A DNA stretch of 64,000 bases, from assembly GCA_022781445.1 (NCBI GenBank), contig JALETQ010000015.1:25184-89183 (forward strand), in the 5' to 3' direction. Below the pieces are notes generated by a model. That model did no database searches and was not told the origin of the DNA. It worked only from the letters and a program-made list of their open reading frames with translations. Source of the DNA: Prevotella sp. GTDB taxonomy: Bacteria > Bacteroidota > Bacteroidia > Bacteroidales > Bacteroidaceae. The translations under genes and the position numbers were made by a program. Shown here one piece after another: positions 1 through 8,833 of the stretch. Every line of letters starts with the position of its first letter. Within the stretch, counting starts at the first letter, position 1.

Positions 1-97
1 TTGCAGAAGGGGGATGGACAATGATTGAAATCACGCTGCCGGCGGGCTGAACGCGGTTCGGTGATGATGTGCGGGTACTCCCGACGGATGCGCAAGA

Positions 98-1159
98 TTA
101 CATTTCGGGTTCTTCGGGAGCGGCGGTTTCGACGGGTGCCCCTTGGAGGGCTGCCATGATTTTGGCTTCCAGCTCTTCGCTCAACTCGGGGTTATCCTTG
201 AGAACGGCCTTGGCGGCATCGCGTCCCTGAGCCAGTTTGGAACCTTCATAGCTGAACCAGCTGCCGCTCTTCTTGATGATGTCGTATTCGACACCGAGGT
301 CGATGAGTTCGCTTTCCTTCGAGATTCCTTCTCCGAAAATGAGTTCGAGCGTGGCCCGTCTGAAAGGCGGAGCGAGCTTGTTCTTCGCCACCTTGACCTT
401 TACTTCGTGACCGTATGCCTCGTCACCGTCCTTGAGTGTGGAACCCTTTCGCACGTCGAGGCGCACGCTGGCATAGAATTTCAGGGCGTTGCCGCCGGTC
501 GTCGTTTCGGGATTTCCGAAGGAGATGCCGATCTTTTCGCGCAGCTGGTTGATGAAAATGCAGGTCGTGTTGGTCTTGCTCACGCTGCTGGTGATTTTTC
601 GGAGAGCCATGCTCATGAGTCGTGCCTGCAGTCCCACGTTGTTGTCGCCCATCTCTCCTTCGATTTCTTTCTTGGGAGTGAGTGCCGCCACCGAGTCGAT
701 GACGATGATGTCGACGGCACTCGAGCGGATGAGTTGGTCGGCGATTTCGAGAGCCTGCTCACCGTTGTCGGGTTGCGAGATCCACAAATTCTCGACATCC
801 ACGCCGAGTTTCTCGGCATAGAAGCGGTCGAAGGCGTGTTCGGCATCGATGAATGCGGCGATGCCGCCTGCCTTTTGGGCTTCGGCGATGGCATGAATGG
901 CGAGTGTGGTCTTGCCCGAACTCTCGGCACCATATATCTCTACGATGCGTCCTCGCGGGTAACCTCCGATGCCGAGTGCGGCGTTGAGGCTGATGCTTCC
1001 TGACGGGATGACATCCACGTTTTCCACTTGGGCATTGCCCATGCGCATGATGGAGCCTTTACCGAAGTCCTTTTCTATCTTTGTCATGGCTGCCTGAAGC
1101 GCTTTGAGCTTCTCTTCCTGCGTCTCTGCCACGATGATGGGTGATTTTCCTTTTGCCAT
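98..1159 (-). CDS. recA: Recombinase RecA
   Basis: RecA is the DNA-dependent ATPase that forms filaments on single-stranded DNA, drives homologous strand exchange and triggers LexA-type cleavage. The 353-residue product has the usual family length. The Walker A motif GAESSGKT is at residues 77-84, Walker B is the VIDSVAAL segment, and the [11 protein letters not shown] loop and the [18 protein letters not shown] core are intact. The acidic C-terminal tail (PEEPEM) is typical. The ATG at 1159 gives the conserved MAKGK start. The carboxynorspermidine synthase-like gene lies 108 bp upstream on the same strand, and no TAnnTTTG promoter is visible between them, so co-transcription is possible. The identity is certain. 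Confidence 0.98.
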   Translation of the reverse strand: MAKGKSPIIVAETQEEKLKALQAAMTKIEKDFGKGSIMRMGNAQVENVDVIPSGSISLNAALGIGGYPRGRIVEIYGAESSGKTTLAIHAIAEAQKAGGIAAFIDAEHAFDRFYAEKLGVDVENLWISQPDNGEQALEIADQLIRSSAVDIIVIDSVAALTPKKEIEGEMGDNNVGLQARLMSMALRKITSSVSKTNTTCIFINQLREKIGISFGNPETTTGGNALKFYASVRLDVRKGSTLKDGDEAYGHEVKVKVAKNKLAPPFRRATLELIFGEGISKESELIDLGVEYDIIKKSGSWFSYEGSKLAQGRDAAKAVLKDNPELSEELEAKIMAALQGAPVETAAPEEPEM

Positions 1160-1267
1160 ATTGATGTTTGGTTGTTGGTGTACGGATCAGCGATGGGACA
1201 CCCCTGCCGTCGTCACCCCTGTCGGTGGGGCATGGCAAAGGTCGTGTGCGACATCGCGTTGCCGGAC

Positions 1268-2473
1268 TTATAATTCGAGATTTCCGTCAAATACTTCGTG
1301 CCAAGGAAGCCCGTGCTTGTTGAGCAGTTCCATGAACGGGTCGGGATCGAAGTTCTCCACGTTCCACACACCGGGCTTTTTCCAGATGCCCTTGAGCAGC
1401 AGCATGGCACCGATCATGGCAGGGACGCCGGTCGTGTAGCTCACGCCTTGCATGCCTGTTTCCTTGTATGCCTCCTGATGTTTGCAGTTGTTGTAGACGT
1501 AGTAGGTATGTTCCTTGCCGTCTTTCACGCCCATGATGCGGCAGCCGATGGATGTTTCGCCCTCGTAGTTCTCGCCCAGTTCCTGCGGATTGGGCAGCAC
1601 AGCCTTGAGGAACTGCAGCGGAACGATTTGCTGTCCGTTGTATTCGATGGGTACGATGCTTGCCATTCCGATGTTTTCGATGACACGCAAGTGTGTGATA
1701 TATTCCTGTCCGAAGGTCATCCAGAATCGTGCCTGACGGATGGAGGGATAGTTCTTCACCAGACTTTCCAGCTCTTCGTGGTGCAGGAGGTAGCTTTCGC
1801 GCACACCGATGTTGGGATAGGTGAGCGGACGATGTATCTCGAGCGGTTCGGTTTCGATCCATTTGCCTTCCTTGTAGTACAATCCCTTCTGGGTGATTTC
1901 GCGGATGTTGATTTCCGGATTGAAGTTGGTTGCAAAGGCTTTGTGGTGGTCTCCGCCGTTGCAATCGACGATATCGAGGGTATGAATCTCATCGAAATGG
2001 TGCTTGGCGGCGTAGGCTGTGAAGATGCCCGATACGCCCGGATCGAATCCGCATCCGAGGATGGCGGTGAGACCGGCCTCCTTGAAGCGATCCATGTATG
2101 CCCACTGCCATGAGTATTCGAAGTGGGCTTCGTCCTTAGGTTCATAGTTGGCCGTGTCGAGATAGTGTACGCCACACGCCAGACAGGCATCCATGATGGT
2201 GAGGTCTTGGTAGGGCAGGGCGAGATTGATGACCAGTTCGGGTTTGAAGTCGTTGAAAAGAGCCTTGAGCTGTTCCACGTCGTCGGCATCGACCTGCGCG
2301 GTCTTGATGTCGGCTTTGTAGCCTTTCTCGTGGATTTTCCTGACCAGTTCGTCGCATTTCTCCTTGCGTCGGGAAGCAATCATGAACTCGGTGAATACGT
2401 CTGCGTTCTGAACAATCTTGAAAGCGGCGACCGTTGCGACGCCTCCTGCGCCAATCATTAAAACTTTTGCCAT
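1268..2473 (-). CDS. Saccharopine dehydrogenase-family enzyme, likely carboxynorspermidine synthase
   Basis: This 401-residue protein starts with a Rossmann nucleotide-binding motif (MIGAGGVATVAAFKI) and continues with LVINLALPYQDLTIMDACL, CGFDPGVSGIFTAYA and a central DCNGGDHHKAFATNFNPEIN segment. These are the features of the Lys1/CANSDH branch, which reductively condenses a diamine with aspartate semialdehyde to give carboxy(nor)spermidine; NspC then decarboxylates this to the polyamine. No nspC gene lies in the window. Length and motifs fit the family. Annotation as a generic saccharopine dehydrogenase is the main alternative. The ATG at 2473 directly precedes the beta strand of the Rossmann fold, which supports the start. 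Confidence 0.88.
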   Translation of the reverse strand: MAKVLMIGAGGVATVAAFKIVQNADVFTEFMIASRRKEKCDELVRKIHEKGYKADIKTAQVDADDVEQLKALFNDFKPELVINLALPYQDLTIMDACLACGVHYLDTANYEPKDEAHFEYSWQWAYMDRFKEAGLTAILGCGFDPGVSGIFTAYAAKHHFDEIHTLDIVDCNGGDHHKAFATNFNPEINIREITQKGLYYKEGKWIETEPLEIHRPLTYPNIGVRESYLLHHEELESLVKNYPSIRQARFWMTFGQEYITHLRVIENIGMASIVPIEYNGQQIVPLQFLKAVLPNPQELGENYEGETSIGCRIMGVKDGKEHTYYVYNNCKHQEAYKETGMQGVSYTTGVPAMIGAMLLLKGIWKKPGVWNVENFDPDPFMELLNKHGLPWHEVFDGNLEL

Positions 2474-2677
2474 GGTGATGATGTACCCGCCGTGTCTTCC
2501 TTGCCGCCATCGGGATAACCCTTGCCGGGCTTTGAAAGGGGGTTGGTCGGGGATTTTTCTAAAAATTGATTATTGAGTAATGCTGTAGTTATGGATTGTT
2601 GTGTGTCGAAACGTCGGTGCCGGTTGCCCGTCGGGGGAGCGGTGTCCGGCAAAGGATCGTTCGGCGAGGGTTGCTGT

Positions 2678-3271
2678 TTATCTGATTTCGTCGGCACCGA
2701 TGCCCAAGGCACTCATGAGCGAGTAGCCGAGAATTTCCTGCTTGAAGTTGCCTCCGGGCATGGGTTGCATGGCAAAGAGCATGGCATGCAGGTCGGGCGA
2801 TGCGTGGTGCAGTGCCTTGCGCACCGATTCGTAGGTCGTTTCGTCATCGGGAACTACCATGAGGCGTTTCACTTCGGTCCGGCTGCCGATGAATTGCACG
2901 ATGTCGGTGAGGAGTCGCTCCTTCGTGACCATTTCTTCTACGGTCACGGCAGCCATCGTAAACTCGCCAAGGTTGCTTTGGAAAGCCTTTCCGTCGATGT
3001 CTTTCTCGAAGTCGCCGGGCATGAAGTTATTCAACTTCCGGCTGTCCTTGTTGTGAATGAGGATGGTATGGATGTTGTTTTTCCCTTCTCTCACACCACC
3101 GTCAAGCGCGATGCACTCCAGCCATCTTGCCATGTCGGCGGCAGGAATGCGCCGTCCTATCATTCGCTCGAAATTGACAATGAGGTCGAAAGCCACCCGA
3201 TCGACATGGTCGGCATCGACAATGATGACATTCTCGCTCCATTTTTCGGGGTTGGGTGTCGGTTGATTCAT
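2678..3271 (-). CDS. Conserved Bacteroidetes protein, DUF6621-like
   Basis: The frame is open to 3451, but the ATG at 3271 (MNQPTPNPEKW) is preferred because a TATCTTTG promoter box ends only five bases before it; the longer frame would read through that promoter. The resulting 197 residues have no signal peptide or membrane segment. The protein begins with a strand-rich VIIVDADHVDRVAFDLIVNFERMIGR segment and has a repeating alpha/beta character. It resembles the Bacteroidetes-only family I know as DUF6621, whose function is not established. It is probably a single-gene unit, with its 3' end pointing toward the carboxynorspermidine synthase gene 205 bp away. Confidence 0.75.
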   Translation of the reverse strand: MNQPTPNPEKWSENVIIVDADHVDRVAFDLIVNFERMIGRRIPAADMARWLECIALDGGVREGKNNIHTILIHNKDSRKLNNFMPGDFEKDIDGKAFQSNLGEFTMAAVTVEEMVTKERLLTDIVQFIGSRTEVKRLMVVPDDETTYESVRKALHHASPDLHAMLFAMQPMPGGNFKQEILGYSLMSALGIGADEIR

Positions 3272-3275
3272 TGCA

Positions 3276-3306
3276 CAAAGATACGCATTATTATCGAATA
3301 CACAAC
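3276..3306 (-). promoter_or_regulatory. Promoter of the DUF6621-like gene, apparently leaderless
   Basis: On the minus strand, TATCTTTG (3283-3276) matches the Bacteroidetes -7 box TAnnTTTG. GTTG at 3306-3303 lies 19 bp upstream, at the -33 position. The -7 box ends five bases before the ATG at 3271, so transcription should begin at or within a base or two of the start codon. Confidence 0.7.
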
Positions 3307-3563
3307 GACTTCGACCGATAATTTTTGCGCATGGCAGGGCGGTCTCCGTGCAATGATGACGGTATGTGTCGGGAAAGGTTGCCTCGTGGGGCAGAAATGG
3401 CTGATGCAAGGGTGTGGCAGACCCCGATCGGTCGTCCGGCCGTTTGGCCATAACATCCCTTTTTCAGACAAAACCGGTTCGGTCTCTGATGGCCGATCCG
3501 GGGTTAAGGGGAATGATGGTGGGAAAGCGGGAATGCGGGTCGTGAACAATGGCACGACGCCGG

Positions 3564-3956
3564 TCAGCGCAACAACCACTTATGGTCGGCGAAAATCATC
3601 GGGACGACAATCTGTTCGCGTTCCCGATTGCCGAATTTCAGGATCAGAAACGCTTCGGCTGTGGAGTCGGTGTCGTGGAAAATGCCTTTGGTGACCAGCA
3701 CCGAGTCGATGCCTTCCTTCTCGCTGCGCATCTTGAAGACGAACATTTTGGCATTGTCGACCATTTGTTTGCGATATGCTTCGGGCATGAATCGGTGGTT
3801 GTGGTGGGCTTCGACGAAGCTGCGGTAATCACCTTCAAACAACTTCTGGTAGTATTCTTGGGCAGCTTCGGCGGCTTTCGCGCCTTCGTCTTTCGACGGC
3901 GAGCAGGCGGCAAACAGCAGCAGGGGGAGGGCGAAAAGGTAGAGAAGACGACGCAT
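3564..3956 (-). CDS. Small lipoprotein of unknown function
   Basis: The product is 130 residues. Its N-terminus (MRRLLYLFALPLLLFAAC) is a lipoprotein signal peptide with the lipobox LFAAC and the acceptor Cys at about residue 18; SPSKDEG follows. The mature part is a short alpha-beta domain (EYYQKLFEGDYRSFVEAHH, then VLVTKGIFHDTDSTAEAFLILKFGNREREQIVVPMIF) of about 110 residues, reminiscent of NTF2-like or DUF4878-type folds, though no family is assigned with confidence. The start is 7 bp downstream of the der stop, so it is almost certainly translated from the der transcript. The association with der is positional only. Confidence 0.85.
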   Translation of the reverse strand: MRRLLYLFALPLLLFAACSPSKDEGAKAAEAAQEYYQKLFEGDYRSFVEAHHNHRFMPEAYRKQMVDNAKMFVFKMRSEKEGIDSVLVTKGIFHDTDSTAEAFLILKFGNREREQIVVPMIFADHKWLLR

Positions 3957-3963
3957 GGCAGCC

Positions 3964-5277
3964 TTATTTCTGACGAATGAAGATACTGACGGGACAGCCT
4001 TTCAGATCCCAGTTGGCGCGAATTTTGTTTTCCAAAAAACGTTTGTAAGGCTCTTTGATGTATTGCGGAAGGTTGGCGTAGAACACAAACGAGGGTATCT
4101 GGGTGTTCGGAAGCTGCGCACAATACTTGATTTTGATGTACTTGCCCTTGACCGATGGGGGCGGATAGGCTTCGATGAGGGGCAGCAACACCTCGTTGAG
4201 TTTGGTGGTTCCGATGCGTTTCTTGCGGTTGACGTAAACTTCTTGGGCCGTTTCAAGCACTTTGAAGATGCGTTGTTTGGTGAGGGCGGAGGCAAAGATG
4301 ATGGGGAAATCGGTGAACGGCGCCATTCTTTCGCGTATGGCATTTTCGAATGTTTTGATGACTTTCTGGTCTTTGTTTTCCACCAAATCCCACTTGTTGA
4401 CGACGACAACGAGCGATTTGTTGTTGCGTTGGATGAGCTGAAAGATATTCATGTCCTGCGATTCGATGCCGCGTGTGGCATCCAGCATGAGGATACATAC
4501 GTCCGAATTTTCTATCGAACGGATGCTGCGCATGACGCTGTAGAACTCCAGATCTTCCGATACTTTGTTCTTGCGGCGGATGCCTGCGGTGTCGACCAGA
4601 TAGAAATCGAAGCCGAATTTGTCGTAACGTGTGTAGATACTGTCGCGCGTTGTGCCGGCAATATCGGTCACGATGTTGCGTTCTTCGCCGATGAATGCGT
4701 TGATGAGGCTGCTCTTTCCGGCATTGGGACGTCCCACGACGGCAAAGCGCGGAATGCTGTCGTCGTGTTCTTCTTCGGCATCGGGCTTGAGTTTCTGCAA
4801 CACAAGGTCAAGCAAGTCGCCCGTTCCGCTGCCGGTGGCGGCACTGATGCAGATGGGTTCGTCCAGTCCGAGTTTGTAGAACTCATAGGAATCGTATATC
4901 TGATTGTTGTTGTCGGTCTTGTTGGCAACGACAATCACGGGAAGCTTGGAGCGTCGAAGAATGACGGCAACGTCTTCGTCGAGGTCGGTTAGTCCGGCGT
5001 TTACGTCGACGAGGAACAACACGAGGTCTGCCTCTTCGGTGGCAATGCTGACCTGCTTGCGTATCTCTTCTTCAAAGATATCGTCCGAGTTGACCACCCA
5101 TCCTCCGGTGTCGACCACCGAAAATTCGCGTCCGTTCCATTCGCATTTGCCGTATTGACGGTCGCGCGTGGTACCGGCTTCATCGCTGACGATGGCTTTT
5201 CTCGACTTGGTGAGTCGGTTGAAGAGAGTGGATTTGCCCACGTTGGGTCTTCCTACGATTGCTACTAAATTTGCCAT
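3964..5277 (-). CDS. der: Ribosome-associated GTPase Der (EngA)
   Basis: Der is a tandem-domain GTPase needed for 50S subunit maturation. The 437-residue product carries two G domains: GRPNVGKST near residue 8 with DTGG and NKTD, and GRPNAGKSS near residue 182 with DTAG and NKWD. A C-terminal KH-like domain (residues about 350-437, ending in VSIFIRQK) follows. The ATG at 5277 gives MANLVAIVG, the normal start. The gene follows era at a distance of 372 bp, unusually wide for this otherwise tight cluster, and is followed closely by the lipoprotein gene. Identity is certain. Confidence 0.97.
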   Translation of the reverse strand: MANLVAIVGRPNVGKSTLFNRLTKSRKAIVSDEAGTTRDRQYGKCEWNGREFSVVDTGGWVVNSDDIFEEEIRKQVSIATEEADLVLFLVDVNAGLTDLDEDVAVILRRSKLPVIVVANKTDNNNQIYDSYEFYKLGLDEPICISAATGSGTGDLLDLVLQKLKPDAEEEHDDSIPRFAVVGRPNAGKSSLINAFIGEERNIVTDIAGTTRDSIYTRYDKFGFDFYLVDTAGIRRKNKVSEDLEFYSVMRSIRSIENSDVCILMLDATRGIESQDMNIFQLIQRNNKSLVVVVNKWDLVENKDQKVIKTFENAIRERMAPFTDFPIIFASALTKQRIFKVLETAQEVYVNRKKRIGTTKLNEVLLPLIEAYPPPSVKGKYIKIKYCAQLPNTQIPSFVFYANLPQYIKEPYKRFLENKIRANWDLKGCPVSIFIRQK

Positions 5278-5649
5278 AATGATTGAATGATTGTGGGTTT
5301 GCCCTTGAAAGCAGCCCGATGTTTAATCAAGACATTGTCGAAAGGGGTAGTTTGACTCGACAAAGGAGGTGTTTCGGCCGATCCATAGATGACTGCCTGC
5401 TTGCCGGATGATGCTGTCGGCAAGATATGGTTGCGCGGTTTCAGCTGGTCGTCTGCCTTTTGTTCGTCTGTTCTTCGACCGTTTCCCGGGCATGAAATGC
5501 TGAAAACAGTCTTCTCAGACAACAGCGAACGAACGGTTGTTGATGTTGGGCAAACGGATGTTTTTTCACCGATGGTCGATGAAAGGTTCCCTATATGCCG
5601 ACGAATGGTTCTGCATCGGAAGCCCATTTGTGCAGCTCCGGTCGTTCAA
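5278..5649. other. era-der intergenic stretch without recognised features
   Basis: This 372-bp spacer has no convincing coding frame, no TAnnTTTG box facing der and no clear terminator. It is GC-rich and does not show the regular 22-bp repeat found elsewhere in the window, although two A/T-framed segments near 5340 and 5361 are faintly similar. Confidence 0.5.
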
Positions 5650-6531
5650 CTATTTCGGGTTGTAACCGAAACTGTCCAGCTCGCGGGCCGAACTGCGCCA
5701 GTCTTTGTCGACCTTCACGAAAGTTTCGAGGTATATGCTCTTGCCGAAGAACCGTTCGAGGGCTCGCCTCGATTCGGTCGAAACCTTCTTGAGGGCGACG
5801 CCTTGATGACCGATGATGATGCCTTTTTGCGACTCTCGTTCCACAAAGATGATCACCCGGATGTGTATGGAGTTGTCTTTTTCCTTGAATTCTTCGACCT
5901 TCACTTCGACAGAATAGGGAATTTCCTTATCGTAATAGAGGAGAATTTTCTCGCGAATGATTTCGCTTACGAAGAATCTTGCCGGCTTGTCGGTCCACTG
6001 ATCCTTATCGAAGAACGGCGGAGACTCGGGCAAAAGTTCTTTGATGCGTCGTAAAAGCGGGTCGATACCGAACTTGTTCTTGGCCGATATGGGCAGTATT
6101 TCGGCTTTTGGCAGCAATTCGTGCCAACGTTCCACCAACTGTGCGACGACAGTTTGAGAACTCTCGTCGATTTTGTTGATAAGTAAGAGGATGGGAATGT
6201 CGAGCTTTTGCACTTTGTCGAGGAACTCTTTGTTCTTCTCAGGCTTTTCCACGACATCGGTTACATAGAGTAAAACGTCGGCATCGGCAAGTGCCGACTC
6301 CGAAAAAGCAAGCATGGATTCTTGCAGTTTGTAATTGGGCTTGAGTACTCCGGGCGTGTCCGAGAAGACGATTTGCGTGTCTTCGGTGTTCACAATGCCC
6401 ATGATGCGATGCCGGGTGGTCTGCGCTTTGAAAGTGGCAATGGAGATTCGCTCGCCCACCAGTCGGTTCATGAGCGTTGATTTGCCCACGTTCGGATTGC
6501 CTACAATGTTAACAAAGCCCGCCTTGTGCAT
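5650..6531 (-). CDS. era: GTPase Era
   Basis: Era is the GTPase that binds the 3' end of 16S rRNA and assists 30S assembly. The 293-residue product has the G domain first (GNPNVGKST near residue 11, DTPG, NKID near residue 123) and then a KH domain (about residues 205-285) with the IIGHQGVALKKVSTESRRALERFF helix-loop segment, where I would expect GKxGxxIK; the signature is recognisable. The gene lies 51 bp downstream of fabH on the same strand and is probably in the yceD-rpmF-fabH-era transcript. Length is normal for Bacteroidetes. Confidence 0.96.
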   Translation of the reverse strand: MHKAGFVNIVGNPNVGKSTLMNRLVGERISIATFKAQTTRHRIMGIVNTEDTQIVFSDTPGVLKPNYKLQESMLAFSESALADADVLLYVTDVVEKPEKNKEFLDKVQKLDIPILLLINKIDESSQTVVAQLVERWHELLPKAEILPISAKNKFGIDPLLRRIKELLPESPPFFDKDQWTDKPARFFVSEIIREKILLYYDKEIPYSVEVKVEEFKEKDNSIHIRVIIFVERESQKGIIIGHQGVALKKVSTESRRALERFFGKSIYLETFVKVDKDWRSSARELDSFGYNPK

Positions 6532-6582
6532 GGTTCTGAATGATGAGAGTTATATGAAAGCTCCATGGAGCCGACACGGTCG

Positions 6583-7593
6583 TTAAGCCCTGTCGGCACC
6601 ATTGTAAGCCCATTTCAAATAAGATGCTCCGTGAACGAAGCCGGCTCCGAACGCGGTGAGGATGATATTGTCACCTTTCTTGAGTCGTTTTTCGTTCTCC
6701 CACAGTGCCAACGGAATTGATGCGGCACTCGTATTGCCTATGTGTTCGATGTTGACCAGCACTTGTTCCTCGGGAAGATCGAGGCGTTTTGCCACGGCTT
6801 CGATGATGCGCAAGTTGGCTTGGTGGGGTACAACAAAGGCGATATTCTCCTTGTTGAGGTTGTTGCGCTCTGCAATCAATGCACAGTCTTCACTCATGTT
6901 GGTCACGGCGTAGCGGAAAACGGTGCGCCCTTCTTGATAGATGTAGTGCAGACGATGGTCTACGGTGAAGTGCGATGCCGGACAAACAGAGCCACCGGCC
7001 TTCATATGAAGGTAGGGAAGACCCTTGCCGTCGGTACGAAGATAAGAGTCCATGTAGCCGATTCCTTCTTCTTCGGTGGCTTCGATGAGTACTGCTGCCG
7101 CACCGTCGCCGAACAAAGGACAGGTGGCGCGGTCTTTGTAGTCGGTCATCGACGACATTTTTTCGGCTCCGATGAGGATCACTTTGCGATAGGCACCGCT
7201 CTCAATCATTCGCGCTACGATGTCGAATGCGTAGAGAAAACCGCAACAAGCTGCTGAAAGGTCGAATGCGAAAGCGTTTTTCAATCCCAGTTTGCCCAAC
7301 ACGACCGATGCGGTTGAGGGGAAACGGTAGTCCTGTGTGGTGGTTGCCACGAACAAAGCGTCGATGGTGTCGGGATCGGTTCCCGTGCTGTCCAACAGTT
7401 GTCGTGCGGCTTTGCGGGCCATATACGACGTGCCGAGTCCCTCTTCTTTCAAGATTCGGCGTTCTTTGATGCCCACACGGGTCGTTATCCATTCGTCATC
7501 GGTGTCGACCATCCTCGACAATTCCTCGTTGTTGAGGACGTAATCGGGGAGATATCCGCCAATGCCGGTGATGATTGCTTTGGTTTTTCCCAT
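6583..7593 (-). CDS. fabH: 3-oxoacyl-ACP synthase III (FabH)
   Basis: FabH condenses acetyl-CoA with malonyl-ACP to start fatty-acid synthesis. The 336-residue product has the thiolase-fold hallmarks: the catalytic Cys in DLSAACCGFLYA (about residue 117), the His in VVPHQANLRI (about residue 263) and the Asn in GNTSAASIPLAL (about residue 293). The start (MGKTKAIITGIGGYLPDYVL) is canonical. The stop of rpmF is one base before the fabH start, so the two are translationally coupled. In many bacteria plsX sits between rpmF and fabH; it is absent here, as in other Bacteroidetes. Confidence 0.97.
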   Translation of the reverse strand: MGKTKAIITGIGGYLPDYVLNNEELSRMVDTDDEWITTRVGIKERRILKEEGLGTSYMARKAARQLLDSTGTDPDTIDALFVATTTQDYRFPSTASVVLGKLGLKNAFAFDLSAACCGFLYAFDIVARMIESGAYRKVILIGAEKMSSMTDYKDRATCPLFGDGAAAVLIEATEEEGIGYMDSYLRTDGKGLPYLHMKAGGSVCPASHFTVDHRLHYIYQEGRTVFRYAVTNMSEDCALIAERNNLNKENIAFVVPHQANLRIIEAVAKRLDLPEEQVLVNIEHIGNTSAASIPLALWENEKRLKKGDNIILTAFGAGFVHGASYLKWAYNGADRA

Positions 7594-7594
7594 A

Positions 7595-7780
7595 TTATTC
7601 TGCTTCTGTCACCTCAATAGCTACCTTTCCGCGGTAGTAGCCACAGGTAGGACAGACGGTGTGATATACGTAATACGCACCGCAGTTGGGGCATTTTGCC
7701 AATGTGGGGAGCGTTGCTTTATCGTGCGTTCTTCTTTTCGCTGTACGCGTTTTTGACTGTCTTCTTTTAGGATGTGCCAT
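7595..7780 (-). CDS. rpmF: 50S ribosomal protein L32
   Basis: This 61-residue basic protein (MAHPKRRQSKTRTAKRRTHDKA) has the L32 N-terminus and the zinc-ribbon cysteines CPNCGAYYVYHTVCPTCGYY. It is a structural component of the large subunit. It lies 19 bp downstream of the DUF177 gene and abuts fabH, the usual yceD-rpmF-fab arrangement that links ribosome production and lipid synthesis. Confidence 0.98.
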   Translation of the reverse strand: MAHPKRRQSKTRTAKRRTHDKATLPTLAKCPNCGAYYVYHTVCPTCGYYRGKVAIEVTEAE

Positions 7781-7799
7781 AATAATGAGTATTAATCTT

Positions 7800-8321
7800 T
7801 TATCTTTTTAATTTCAATAATTCGTTCCAACGAGGGTCAATAGGTGCGTTCTCGCTTTCGTCCTGCCCCTTTCGGTCAGCGTGGTCGGCGATGGCTCTTT
7901 CCATTCGTTCGTCGCATTGTCCTTCCGGGTGTACTCTTCGGGTGGGAAGTGTGAGGGCGATGGTTTCATAAGCAAACCATGCGGCATCGAATTGACCGTC
8001 TTCATTGATGTCGATTGTGCCGAAGTTCTGTCCGTTGTCGAGCAAAAGCAGGTCGACGGTCAGCTCTTCTCGGATGTCGGTGGGGTACACGATGTCATCC
8101 AGACAGCGGTCGCAACCAAACACCACATGACCTTTGATATCGAACGAGAGCTGCAGACGGTCGCCTTTTCTTTCGGTTTCCACTTCCACATGCACTTCTC
8201 CTCCTCTTACTTCTGCCCTTTCGGGAGCCGCGAAGTAATCGTTGTCAAGGTCGAAAACGAAATGCGTTTTGCCCTCGTTCAGCCCTTCGAGGTCGATGTT
8301 AAAGGTCTTCAAACTGCACAT
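7800..8321 (-). CDS. YceD/DUF177 family protein
   Basis: DUF177 (YceD) proteins sit upstream of rpmF in most bacteria; in plants a homologue is needed for 23S rRNA accumulation, which suggests a ribosome-assembly role. The frame extends to 8360, but the ATG at 8321 (MCSLKTFNIDLEGL) is preferred because the promoter -7 box lies at 8331-8338 and would otherwise be inside the gene. The product is 173 residues, with the family pattern of a beta-rich N-terminal half, the CDRCLDDIVYPTD motif (about residue 82) and the C-terminal DPRWNELLKL signature. The gene is the first of the rpmF-fabH-era cluster. Confidence 0.92.
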   Translation of the reverse strand: MCSLKTFNIDLEGLNEGKTHFVFDLDNDYFAAPERAEVRGGEVHVEVETERKGDRLQLSFDIKGHVVFGCDRCLDDIVYPTDIREELTVDLLLLDNGQNFGTIDINEDGQFDAAWFAYETIALTLPTRRVHPEGQCDERMERAIADHADRKGQDESENAPIDPRWNELLKLKR

Positions 8322-8330
8322 TTTGGCTTG

Positions 8331-8361
8331 CAAAGGTACGAATTTAAGTGTAAATGCCAAA
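8331..8361 (-). promoter_or_regulatory. Promoter of the yceD-rpmF-fabH-era cluster
   Basis: On the minus strand, TTTG (8361-8358), 19 bp, then TACCTTTG (8338-8331) is a full match to the Bacteroidetes -33/-7 consensus. The leader before the ATG at 8321 would be only a few bases long. Confidence 0.8.
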
Positions 8362-8521
8362 ATAAAAGGGCGTTTTATTTTTCGCGCCCATGCTGTGTGG
8401 AGGTTCGGTTCGCTGCCGGAAGGGAGGATGGTGATACCGTTTTATCTATCCCGATGCGTGCCTGTTGATATCTCGAAAGCAGGCTTTTTCGACCGTATTC
8501 CTTACGATTAGGCGATTTTTC

Positions 8522-8553
8522 TTTGGAGGATCACACCGAAACACGTATCTTTG
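8522..8553 (+). promoter_or_regulatory. Promoter of the Bax-inhibitor-family gene
   Basis: TTTG at 8522-8525, a 20-bp spacer and TATCTTTG at 8546-8553 match the Bacteroidetes vegetative promoter exactly. The next gene on this strand starts at 8834, so the transcript carries an untranslated leader of about 275 nt. Confidence 0.75.
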
Positions 8554-8557
8554 TAGT

Positions 8558-8833
8558 CTTCATTTTCGGCTCTTCGTATGACATTTAGGCAATTGTCGCC
8601 ATGACAAGGCACGATGTTTGCATATAATTCCGTATCGGTCTTCCCGCGAAAACGGGCAGCCTACGGTGGATGACGTCTGCGGATGAACTTCCGACACGTA
8701 GACGATCTCCGGCAGCATCGGCTCGACATCTTGGTAAACAAGTACGATACAAACGGTGAAAAGTCGCCTATCGCCAAGTAGCGGGTCACGAACCGAACAA
8801 TAAACCATTACGAAATCAAAGCATGATAAAACT
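8558..8833 (+). ncRNA. Long structured leader or independent small RNA upstream of the Bax-inhibitor gene
   Basis: No credible reading frame occupies this roughly 275-nt transcribed stretch. It contains hairpin-forming segments: CCCG..CGGG near 8645, and CGTCTGC paired with GTAGACG at about 8677-8705 enclosing GGA..TCC. No known riboswitch, 6S RNA or tmRNA signature was recognised. It could be a regulatory 5' leader or a separate small RNA sharing the promoter. Confidence 0.35.

Noticed and set aside
1..97. Start-like ATG at 21 (MIEITLPAG, then stop)
   Set aside because: Nine codons only; too short to claim, and the window edge prevents judging what lies before it.
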